Part shown: positions 1 through 6,095 of the stretch, piece by piece
Layout of the letters: each line of letters starts with the position of its first letter
Position numbering within the stretch: position 1 is the stretch's first letter
NCBI GenBank assembly: GCA_013298485.1
Contig: JAAFHS010000025.1
Span: forward strand, 1-12,498
Length of the DNA: 12,498 nt
Direction of reading: 5' to 3'
DNA from: Rhodobacterales bacterium
GTDB lineage: Bacteria; Pseudomonadota; Alphaproteobacteria; Rhodobacterales; Rhodobacteraceae
The notes under the pieces: generated by a model
Told to the model about the DNA's origin: nothing
The model's database searches: none
What the model saw: only the letters and a program-made list of their open reading frames with translations
Made by a program: the position numbers and the translations under genes

Positions 1-1035
1 CGCTTTGTCTGTGCCAGTGCGGGCAATCATGCCCAAGGGGTGGCCTTTGCCTGCCGCCATTTCGGGGTGCAGGGCGTGATTTTCATGCCGGTCACGACGC
101 CACAGCAAAAGATCAACAAGACGGCGGCCTTTGGCGGGCCTGCGGTCGAAATCGTGCTTCTGGGGGATTACTTCGACCAGACGCTGGCCGCCGCCAAAAC
201 CTATTGCACCGAACAGGGCGCGCATTTCCTGTCGCCGTTTGATGATGATGACGTGATCGAAGGGCAGGCCACGGTTGGCGTGGAAATCCTGGAACAGCTG
301 GGCCATGCGCCCGACATGGTCGTGCTGCCGGTGGGGGGTGGCGGGCTGTCGGCGGGGGTGACGGGCTATCTGCGCCGGATGTGCCCGCAGACCGCATTCC
401 GGTTTGTCGAACCCTTGGGCGGGGCCAGCCTGCTGGCCGCCCTGCGCAACCGGGGGCCGGTCACCCTGCCCAAGGTCAACAGCTTTGTCGATGGGGCGGC
501 GGTCGCACGTCTGGGGGATGCGACCTACCGGATGCTGGATTGGGTCTTGCCCGATGCCGTGCATCTGGCGCCGGAGGATCGCATCTGCATCACGATGCTG
601 GATATGCTGAATGTCGAAGGGATCGTTCTGGAACCCGCCGGTGCCCTGTCCATCGATGTCTTGCCGGACATCGCGGATGAGATCCGGGGCAAGACCGTGG
701 TCTGCGTCACATCGGGGGGCAATTTCGATTTCGAACGCCTGCCGGAAGTGCGTGAACGGGCGCAGCGTTTCGCCGGCCTGAAGAAATATTTCATCCTGCG
801 CATGCCGCAGCGCCCCGGTGCGTTGAAGGAGTTTCTGAACATGCTGGGGCCGGATGATGACATCACCCGGTTCGAATATCTGAAAAAATCGGCGCGCAAC
901 TTCGGCTCGGTCCTGATCGGGATCGAAACCAAACGGGCCACCGATTTTGCTGCCCTGCTGCGGCGGCTGGAGGACGCGGCCTTTGTGTTTCGTGACATCA
1001 CGGCGGATGAAACACTGGCGGAATTCATGGTCTGA
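1..1035 (+). CDS. ilvA: Threonine ammonia-lyase (threonine dehydratase), short form, 5' end cut by window
   Basis: PLP-dependent enzyme that deaminates L-threonine to 2-oxobutanoate, the first committed step towards isoleucine; cytoplasmic. The open frame runs from base 1 with no start, giving 344 residues. SAGNHAQGVA near fragment residues 6-15 is the substrate-binding loop of the fold-type II threonine dehydratase family. The phosphate-binding glycine loop GGGGLSAG is at residues 112-119, and PFDDDDVIEGQ is also family-typical. From about residue 261 a single ACT-like regulatory domain follows (KKYFILRMPQRPGALKEF), as in the short Bacillus-type IlvA of about 420 residues, so roughly 70-80 N-terminal residues, including the PLP lysine, lie upstream. 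The ACT-like domain suggests feedback control by isoleucine or valine (inference). It converges on the Hpt gene with only 7 bases between stops. A serine/threonine dehydratase of other role is less likely because those lack the ACT-like tail. Confidence 0.93.
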   Translation, partial: RFVCASAGNHAQGVAFACRHFGVQGVIFMPVTTPQQKINKTAAFGGPAVEIVLLGDYFDQTLAAAKTYCTEQGAHFLSPFDDDDVIEGQATVGVEILEQLGHAPDMVVLPVGGGGLSAGVTGYLRRMCPQTAFRFVEPLGGASLLAALRNRGPVTLPKVNSFVDGAAVARLGDATYRMLDWVLPDAVHLAPEDRICITMLDMLNVEGIVLEPAGALSIDVLPDIADEIRGKTVVCVTSGGNFDFERLPEVRERAQRFAGLKKYFILRMPQRPGALKEFLNMLGPDDDITRFEYLKKSARNFGSVLIGIETKRATDFAALLRRLEDAAFVFRDITADETLAEFMV

Positions 1036-1042
1036 CGGCGGA

Positions 1043-1372
1043 TCAGGCCCCGAACCGCGCGGCAATCCCCGTCAGCAGTGCCGACTTTGCCGTATCATAG
1101 CAGTGCAACGTCTCGGCCCGCATCCCGCCCGCATCGACCCCCCGCCGTGTTTCGGCCTCTCCCTGCTGGCAGAGCACGGCAAAATCCGTCAGCCCGAGGT
1201 TGAGGGCCGAGCCTTTGAGGAAATGAAAGTCATCAGACGTGGGCGCGGCTGCGGCCAGCCGCGCGATCACGGCATCGGTTTCCTCAAGAAACATTGCAAC
1301 AACCTCGATCACGGCATCTGCGCCGATCTCCTCGGCCAGATCATCAACGCGACACCAATCTACGGCGGCCAT
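1043..1372 (-). CDS. Histidine-phosphotransfer (Hpt) domain protein
   Basis: Small single-domain Hpt protein (109 residues) that would carry a phosphoryl group between receiver domains in a multistep phosphorelay; cytoplasmic. HFLKGSALNLG matches the Hpt signature around the phosphorylated histidine (His50 when counting from the second ATG). The rest is predicted helical, as expected for a four-helix bundle, and no kinase ATPase domain is present. Two ATGs lie in tandem at 1375 and 1372; the strong AGGAGGG at 1378-1384 is only 2-3 bases from the first but 5-6 from the second, so I chose the second. It is divergent from the receiver-phosphatase gene at 1529, which makes that protein its most plausible partner (inference). 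No histidine kinase is seen nearby. Confidence 0.88.
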   Translation of the reverse strand: MAAVDWCRVDDLAEEIGADAVIEVVAMFLEETDAVIARLAAAAPTSDDFHFLKGSALNLGLTDFAVLCQQGEAETRRGVDAGGMRAETLHCYDTAKSALLTGIAARFGA

Positions 1373-1377
1373 CATAT

Positions 1378-1384
1378 CCCTCCT
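1378..1384 (-). promoter_or_regulatory. Strong ribosome binding site of the Hpt gene
   Basis: Read on the minus strand this is AGGAGGG, close to a full anti-Shine-Dalgarno match. It precedes ATGATG. Spacing of 5-6 bases to the second ATG against 2-3 to the first favours the second as the start. This is the strongest ribosome binding site I noticed in the window. Confidence 0.7.
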
Positions 1385-1418
1385 GCGTGGCGGTCACCGG
1401 ATGGATAGCGGTCCTGTC

Positions 1419-1432
1419 TTAAGCTAGCGTAA
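1419..1432. promoter_or_regulatory. Imperfect palindrome between divergent signalling genes, possible operator
   Basis: TTAAGCTAGCGTAA is a 14-base palindrome with a single mismatched pair (TTA-GCTAGC-TAA). It sits in the region between the Hpt gene and the receiver-phosphatase gene, 44 bases upstream of the Hpt start. It resembles a degenerate CtrA-type site (TTAA, seven bases, then TAAC instead of TTAA). Chance occurrence cannot be excluded. I found no convincing -35/-10 pair for either gene in this interval. Confidence 0.2.
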
Positions 1433-1528
1433 CCCAGACTGCGGGGATCACGCGGTATTTTAGGTTTCACCGGCCATTAAGGTCTTGTCGCGCATTCATG
1501 GGTATCAACCCTGCGACGACAGGCAGAT

Positions 1529-2824
1529 ATGCAAGTGAATGAAGCCATCCCCATGATCTCTGCCCCGGCAGTGCTTCGCACCCGCGTGCTGGTTGTCGAT
1601 GACAGCCGGGCTCAGCGCCGGGTGCTTGCCTTGCAGCTGTCGCGCTGGGGTTATGATGTGACCGAGGCCGCGTCGGGCATTGACGCGCTGGCCCTGTGTT
1701 CGGCCACGCCGTTCGACATCATCATCAGCGACTGGATGATGCCGGGTCTGACGGGGGTGGAGTTCTGTCGCGATATCCGTGCGTTACCATCTGAAATCTA
1801 CAGCTATTTCATCCTGCTGACCTCCAAATCCGAAACGGCCGAGATCACGCGCGGGCTGGAGGCGGGGGCAGATGATTTTCTGACCAAACCGTTCAACGCC
1901 GACGAATTACGCGCACGCCTGCGCGCGGGTGAACGGATCGTCGGCATGCAGCGGCAGCTGGTGCAGAAAAACAGCGTGATCCGGGCCGCACTGGATGAGA
2001 TTCAGAATCTGTATGATTCGCTTGACCGTGATCTGCAGGAGGCGCGCAAGCTGCAACTGACGCTGATGCGCGACCGGCGGCATGATTTCGACCAGGGCTT
2101 CACCACGATTCTGATGCGCCCGTCTGGGCATGTGGGCGGCGATCTGGTCGGTAGTTTCCGGATCAATGACGGGCGCATCAGCCTCTATTCGGTCGATGTG
2201 TCCGGCCATGGCGTTGCCTCCGCAATGATGACGGCACGGTTGGCAGGGCTGTTGTCGGGCGGATCGCCCGACCAGAACATTGCGATCCGCAAGGCGACGC
2301 TGGGCCAGCAATTTGCATGGTCGCCCGATACGGTCGCCAGCAAACTGAACCGCCTGATGATCGAAGATGTGCAGGCCGACCAGTATTTCACGCTTGCCTA
2401 TGCCGAGGTGGACATGGTCACGGGCAATCTGGCCCTGGTGCAGGCGGGCCATCCGCACCCCGTGATCCTGCGCAAGGGTGGCACGATTGACGTGCTTGGC
2501 ATGGGCGGCCTGCCGATCGGGCTGATTGCGGATGCGGGCTATGACACTGTCATGGCAAGGCTTTTCCCCGGTGATCGGCTGATCCTGGTCTCGGACGGTA
2601 TCACCGAATGTCCCTCGGTCGCGGGAGAGGAGCTGGGCCAGGACGGCTTCATCGCACTGGTGGACCGTCTGCAGGCCCTGCCCAGCGACCAGCTGATCGA
2701 GGCGTTGCAGTGGGAACTCGTCTCCTACCACGGCAAGGCGGAATTCCCCGACGATGTCTCGGCCATCATCTTTGACTACACGGGGCCAAATCCGCCCGAC
2801 AGCGCCCTGCGCAGCACCGACTGA
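1529..2824 (+). CDS. Response regulator with SpoIIE/PP2C-type serine phosphatase output domain
   Basis: Cytoplasmic signalling protein of 431 residues. Residues about 18-135 are a receiver domain: acidic pair D24/D25, phospho-acceptor D68 in IIISDWMMPG, and K120 in LTKPF. A helical, probably coiled-coil linker covers about 140-182. Residues about 190-418 are a PPM/SpoIIE phosphatase domain with its metal-binding aspartates visible: GGDLVG (D205), VDVSGHG (D223), SDGITE (D356), PDDVSAI (D408/D409). Such proteins dephosphorylate STAS anti-sigma antagonists in partner-switching systems, with activity set by receiver phosphorylation. The layout matches RbaY, described in Rhodobacter capsulatus as part of a partner switch affecting gene transfer agent production; orthology is my inference. 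Start ATG at 1529 has a modest AGGCAG before it; ATG at 1553 is an alternative that would spare the receiver domain. The 3' end overlaps the convergent Nudix gene by 49 bases. Confidence 0.93.
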   Translation: MQVNEAIPMISAPAVLRTRVLVVDDSRAQRRVLALQLSRWGYDVTEAASGIDALALCSATPFDIIISDWMMPGLTGVEFCRDIRALPSEIYSYFILLTSKSETAEITRGLEAGADDFLTKPFNADELRARLRAGERIVGMQRQLVQKNSVIRAALDEIQNLYDSLDRDLQEARKLQLTLMRDRRHDFDQGFTTILMRPSGHVGGDLVGSFRINDGRISLYSVDVSGHGVASAMMTARLAGLLSGGSPDQNIAIRKATLGQQFAWSPDTVASKLNRLMIEDVQADQYFTLAYAEVDMVTGNLALVQAGHPHPVILRKGGTIDVLGMGGLPIGLIADAGYDTVMARLFPGDRLILVSDGITECPSVAGEELGQDGFIALVDRLQALPSDQLIEALQWELVSYHGKAEFPDDVSAIIFDYTGPNPPDSALRSTD

Positions 2825-3231
2825 TCGCCTGCATTGCCCAGCAGGCCTGCGGCATCCGCCAGTGGCAGCCACACGGGCATATGCCCCGCTTCGGTTGCCG
2901 GTACCAGCCGCCGCACGGGGCGCGCGAGATAGATCTGGCAGATCTTTTCAGCCCACAGATCGTACTCCGGCATATAGGTGAACCGTCGGAACACACAAAG
3001 CTGCCGCTGCAGGTGGATGCGCCAGCCCGTCTCCTCCATCACTTCGCGGTGCAGGGCTGCAATGGGGTGTTCGCCCCGGTCGATGCCGCCACCTGGCAGT
3101 TGAAATTCGGGCGCAGGGGCCATCTGCACGGTGGCAAGCAGGCCGTTGCCCCGGATCAGGATCGCATAAACACCCGGCCTGCGCGTGTAGGATTGCCCGG
3201 GCCTCAAAGCCTCGCCGTAACGTCGGATCAT
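2776..3231 (-). CDS. Nudix hydrolase
   Basis: Hydrolase of a nucleoside-diphosphate-linked substrate; which one cannot be read from the sequence. The 151-residue protein has a full Nudix box at residues 48-70: G48, E54, then REVMEETG at 62-69 supplying the metal-binding glutamates. The preceding PEFQLPGGG is the usual lead-in strand. The start at 3231 is preceded by AAGGGGG at about seven bases, and the product then begins MIRRYGEALR, giving a normal single-domain Nudix length; an upstream ATG at 3315 would run through the promoter of the divergent hslO and is rejected. The stop lies inside the end of the receiver-phosphatase gene (tail-to-tail overlap). It is separate in sequence from the CoA-type Nudix protein at 4299. 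Confidence 0.88.
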   Translation of the reverse strand: MIRRYGEALRPGQSYTRRPGVYAILIRGNGLLATVQMAPAPEFQLPGGGIDRGEHPIAALHREVMEETGWRIHLQRQLCVFRRFTYMPEYDLWAEKICQIYLARPVRRLVPATEAGHMPVWLPLADAAGLLGNAGDQSVLRRALSGGFGPV

Positions 3232-3240
3232 CAATGCCCC

Positions 3241-3268
3241 CTTGGAGCCGAGGTTGCCCTGCCTATAT
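3241..3268 (+). promoter_or_regulatory. Sigma-32 (RpoH)-like promoter upstream of hslO
   Basis: CTTGGA at 3241-3246 and CCTATAT at 3262-3268 are separated by 15 bases. The heat-shock sigma factor consensus is CTTGAA and CCCATnT with roughly 13-17 bases between, so each element has one mismatch. Transcription would begin near 3275, giving a leader of about 30 bases before the hslO ATG at 3308. Hsp33 genes are known heat-shock genes in other bacteria, which agrees with this reading. An overlapping housekeeping promoter using TATATA (3264-3269) is possible. Confidence 0.5.
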
Positions 3269-3307
3269 AGGCGCGGTATGCCACAGATGGCAGCCAGGAA
3301 AACCCCT

Positions 3308-4309
3308 ATGATCACCGGAACACAACTCGCCTGGGACGATACCGTCCTGCCCTTTCAATTGGACCTGCCGGGTATCCGTGGCCGCGTGGCACGGTTGGAC
3401 GGCACGCTGGACCATGTGCTGAAACAGCACAACTATCCCCCGTTGATCGAGGCGTTGGTGGCCGAGGCGGCATTGCTGACGGCGCTGATCGGGCAGGCGG
3501 TCAAGCTGCGCTGGAAACTGTCGATCCAGATCCGGGGCAAAGGCCCCGCCCGCCTGATTGCGACAGATTACTATGGCCCGACCGATGACGGGCAGCCCGC
3601 CCGCATCCGCGCCTATGCGAGTTATGATAAAGAACGGCTTGATCATGACGCCGAACCGTTCAGTCAGATCGGCGAAGGGTACTTCGCGGTTCTGATCCAC
3701 CAGGGCGAAGATATGACCCCCTATCAGGGCATCACGCCGATTGCGGGCGGGTCACTTTCTGCCTGTGCAGAGACGTATTTTGCCCAATCCGAACAGCTGC
3801 CGACCCGCTTTGCCCTGACCTTCGGCAAAAGTCAGGTGCCGGGTGAGGCGTCGCATTGGCGGGCGGGGGGCGTGATGCTGCAGCATATGCCGAAAGCCTC
3901 GCCCTTTGTCGCGGCCGAAGGAGGCTCGGGTGAGGGCGGTTTGCTGAACCACACCGATATTCTGGCGGGGGAGGAGGGCGAAAACTGGACGCGCGCCAAC
4001 ATCCTGCTGGACACGGTGGAGGAGCTTGAGCTGATCGGTCCGACGGTGGCCCCGACCGACCTTCTGGTGCGGCTGTTTCACGAAGAAGGCCCCCGCGCGT
4101 TTGAGCCGCAGCCGGTGCGCTTTGGGTGTTCCTGTTCGGCAGATAAGGTGCGCCAGTCCATGTCGATCTATTCGGCCAAGGACATCCGCCACATGACGAC
4201 GGATGAAGGCATCGTCACGGCAGACTGCCAGTTCTGCGGCGCGCATTACGAACTCGACCCCGCAACCCTGGGGTTCGAGGCAAAGAAGGCCGCCGGTGAT
4301 GGGGCCTGA
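3308..4309 (+). CDS. hslO: Hsp33 redox-regulated molecular chaperone
   Basis: Cytoplasmic holdase chaperone that is activated by oxidative unfolding and protects proteins during combined heat and oxidant stress. The 333-residue product has the Hsp33 core, with IRGRVARLDGTLDHVL near the N-terminus. The C-terminal zinc/redox switch is complete: C274-S-C276 and C307-Q-F-C310, the CXC plus CXXC arrangement that binds zinc when reduced and forms two disulfides when oxidised. I chose ATG 3308 because AGGAA at 3296-3300 lies well placed before it and the product begins MITGTQLAWDDT, while earlier in-frame ATGs at 3242, 3278 and 3287 fall in or just beyond the predicted promoter. It overlaps the following CoA-pyrophosphatase gene by 11 bases and heads a three-gene operon with it and cca. 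The length is a little above the usual 290-300 residues. Confidence 0.95.
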   Translation: MITGTQLAWDDTVLPFQLDLPGIRGRVARLDGTLDHVLKQHNYPPLIEALVAEAALLTALIGQAVKLRWKLSIQIRGKGPARLIATDYYGPTDDGQPARIRAYASYDKERLDHDAEPFSQIGEGYFAVLIHQGEDMTPYQGITPIAGGSLSACAETYFAQSEQLPTRFALTFGKSQVPGEASHWRAGGVMLQHMPKASPFVAAEGGSGEGGLLNHTDILAGEEGENWTRANILLDTVEELELIGPTVAPTDLLVRLFHEEGPRAFEPQPVRFGCSCSADKVRQSMSIYSAKDIRHMTTDEGIVTADCQFCGAHYELDPATLGFEAKKAAGDGA

Positions 4310-4895
4310 TGAAGCCCGCCTGCGCGCTGCACTGGGGCGCGATGCGGGCGCATCGTCTGATTTCGATCTGAACCCCGGAACCCCACTGCCGCCCGGCCGC
4401 ATCTTGCGCGCGGCGGCCGTGCTGGTGCCGGTCGTGCTGCGCGCCGATGGTGCGCGGGTCATTCTGACCAAGCGGGCGTCGGGCCTGCAGCATCATCCAG
4501 GGCAGATCGCCTTTCCCGGTGGCAAGATCGACGACGATGATGACGCCCCCGAAGGTGCCGCCCTGCGCGAGGCCTGGGAAGAGATCGGCCTGCCGCGCGG
4601 CCATGTGCAGATCCTTGGCCGCCTGCCACCGCATGAGACGATCACGGCGTATACTGTTACGCCCGTTCTGGGCCTGATCAGAGACACATTTGTGCCTGTC
4701 CTGCAGCGCGATGAGGTCGAAGAAGTTTTTTCTGTCCCGCTATCCCATGTCACCGATCCGGCCAATTTTGCGGTGGAACGGCGCGATTGGCGCGGTGTCT
4801 GGCGGCGGTACTATGCGGTACCATACGGCCCTTACTACATCTGGGGTGCTACAGCGCGGATTCTGCGCGGCCTTGCCGAAAGGATGCAGCCGTGA
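4299..4895 (+). CDS. CoA pyrophosphatase-type Nudix hydrolase
   Basis: Predicted to cleave coenzyme A or acyl-CoA (especially oxidised CoA) to 4'-phosphopantetheine forms and 3',5'-ADP; cytoplasmic. The 198-residue protein shows the CoA-Nudix family motif before and through the Nudix box: LTKRASGLQHHPGQIAFPGG at residues 56-75, then ALREAWEEIGL at 88-98 with glutamates E91, E94 and E95. The box contains a run of five aspartates (78-82). ATG at 4299 lies 11 bases inside the end of hslO, preceded by AAGAAGG; the product then begins MGPDEARLRAAL. Its stop overlaps the GTG of cca (GTGA), so translation of the three genes is probably coupled. Clearing oxidised CoA would fit beside an oxidative-stress chaperone (inference). 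The assignment to the CoA class rests on motif resemblance; the substrate is untested. Confidence 0.88.
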   Translation: MGPDEARLRAALGRDAGASSDFDLNPGTPLPPGRILRAAAVLVPVVLRADGARVILTKRASGLQHHPGQIAFPGGKIDDDDDAPEGAALREAWEEIGLPRGHVQILGRLPPHETITAYTVTPVLGLIRDTFVPVLQRDEVEEVFSVPLSHVTDPANFAVERRDWRGVWRRYYAVPYGPYYIWGATARILRGLAERMQP

Positions 4896-6034
4896 AGGTT
4901 TCGGGGGGCTGGCTGACGGAAAAGGGCGCGCAAGCCCTGTGTGCCGCCTTGACCGGGGCGGGATTTCAGGCGCTTTTTGTGGGCGGCTGCGTGCGCAATG
5001 CGCTGATCGGCGCGCCCGTGGCAGATGTGGATATCACGACAGATGCCCTGCCAGAAACAGTTACTAAACTGGCGGAATCCGCTGGTTTTCGTGTAATCCC
5101 GACAGGGATTGACCATGGGACTGTCACGGTGATCGCGGGCGGTATCCCCTATGAGGTGACAACCTTTCGCCGCGATGTGGCCACCGATGGCCGTCATGCG
5201 ACGGTGGCGTTTACGGCGGATGTGGCCGAGGACGCCGCGCGCCGTGATCTGACGATGAACGCACTTTATGCGCGCGCAGATGGCACGGTGATTGATCCCT
5301 TGGGCGGGTTGGCGGATGTGCTGGCGCGCCGGGTGCGGTTTGTGGGCGATGCGGATGAGCGTATCCGCGAGGATTACCTGCGTATCCTGCGGCTTTTCCG
5401 CTTTCACGCCCAGTACGGAGACCCGGAGGCCGGCATTGACGCGGACGGCCTGGCCGCCTGTGCCGTGCATGCGGACAGGATATCCACCCTGTCACGGGAA
5501 CGCGTGGGCGCAGAGATACGCAAACTGCTGTCGGCATATGACCCAGCCCCTGCTCTGGCAGCGATGGCGCGAAGTGGTGTGCTGGCGCGGGTTTTGCCGG
5601 GAGCAGACCTTCAGCCACTTGGCCCTCTGGTCAACTACGAACTAGACGCCGATCCAGACTGGATTCGCCGCCTCGCAGCGATCGGCGGCGAAGATGTCGC
5701 CGACCGCCTGCGGTTGTCGCGCGCTGAAGCCCGGGATTTCGCGGCGCTGCGCGAAGCAATCGGCAGTCTGGAGCCTCCTGCAGTATTGGGTTGGCGTCTT
5801 GGGCTTTATCGCGGCTCGGACGCGGTTATTTTGCGAGCGTCAGTGCTTGGCCAGCCGATGCCGGTTGGCGTCATGGAAGAGGTGCAGCGCGGCGCACAGG
5901 CGCAATTTCCTGTCACTGCCGCTGATCTGATGCCTGCCCTGCAGGGTCCTGCCCTTGGTGCTCGCCTGAAAGAACTTGAATCGCGCTGGCTTGCATCCGA
6001 CCTGACCCTGACGCGCGCGGAACTTTTGGCCTGA
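4892..6034 (+). CDS. cca: CCA tRNA nucleotidyltransferase
   Basis: Class II nucleotidyltransferase that adds or repairs the 3'-CCA end of tRNAs without a template; cytoplasmic. The 380-residue product has the head-domain motifs in order: FVGGCVRNALIG (29-40), the catalytic DVD at residues 45-47 within ADVDITTDALPE, YEVTTFRRD, then RRDLTMNALYA and the downstream ERIREDYLRILRLFRF, which is the nucleotide-recognition and neck region of poly(A) polymerase/CCA enzymes. No HD phosphohydrolase motif is evident. The start is GTG at 4892, overlapping the TGA of the preceding gene, with AAGGA about nine bases upstream; an earlier ATG in the same frame at 4787 would lie deep inside the Nudix gene. The last third (from about 5560) uses looser codons than its neighbours, including a rare CTA at 5641, but the frame is intact. 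Confidence 0.95.
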   Translation: MKVSGGWLTEKGAQALCAALTGAGFQALFVGGCVRNALIGAPVADVDITTDALPETVTKLAESAGFRVIPTGIDHGTVTVIAGGIPYEVTTFRRDVATDGRHATVAFTADVAEDAARRDLTMNALYARADGTVIDPLGGLADVLARRVRFVGDADERIREDYLRILRLFRFHAQYGDPEAGIDADGLAACAVHADRISTLSRERVGAEIRKLLSAYDPAPALAAMARSGVLARVLPGADLQPLGPLVNYELDADPDWIRRLAAIGGEDVADRLRLSRAEARDFAALREAIGSLEPPAVLGWRLGLYRGSDAVILRASVLGQPMPVGVMEEVQRGAQAQFPVTAADLMPALQGPALGARLKELESRWLASDLTLTRAELLA

Positions 6035-6040
6035 GGGCGG

Positions 6041-6069
6041 TTTTCCTCACCCTCCCGATGCGCTATATG
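6041..6069 (+). promoter_or_regulatory. Weak candidate promoter before the ABC exporter operon
   Basis: In the 61-base gap between cca and the first ABC gene, TATATG at 6064-6069 could be a -10 element. The hexamer 17 bases upstream, TTTTCC at 6041-6046, is a poor -35. The 5' leader to ATG 6096 would be about 20 bases. I see no clear terminator for cca in the gap, so readthrough from the hslO operon is possible. Confidence 0.25.
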
Positions 6070-6095
6070 ACGCGTCCAAGGTCAGAGGCATCCCC

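Noticed and set aside
947..1408. Plus-strand open frame spanning the end of ilvA and the Hpt gene
   Set aside because: It overlaps two supported genes in other frames, and the Hpt signature on the minus strand is decisive.
1907..2872. Minus-strand open frame (321 codons) opposite the receiver-phosphatase gene
   Set aside because: The sense gene has complete receiver and PP2C motifs; the antisense translation is low in hydrophobic core patterns and H/R/Q rich.
4530..4545. GAC/GAT triplet run resembling a microsatellite
   Set aside because: It encodes the aspartate run inside the CoA-type Nudix box; acidic residues at this place are normal for the family.
5560..6034. Possible foreign or recombined 3' part of cca because of looser codon use
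   Set aside because: The frame and protein remain continuous with the family's length, and C-terminal domains of CCA enzymes are poorly conserved; the composition shift is mild.
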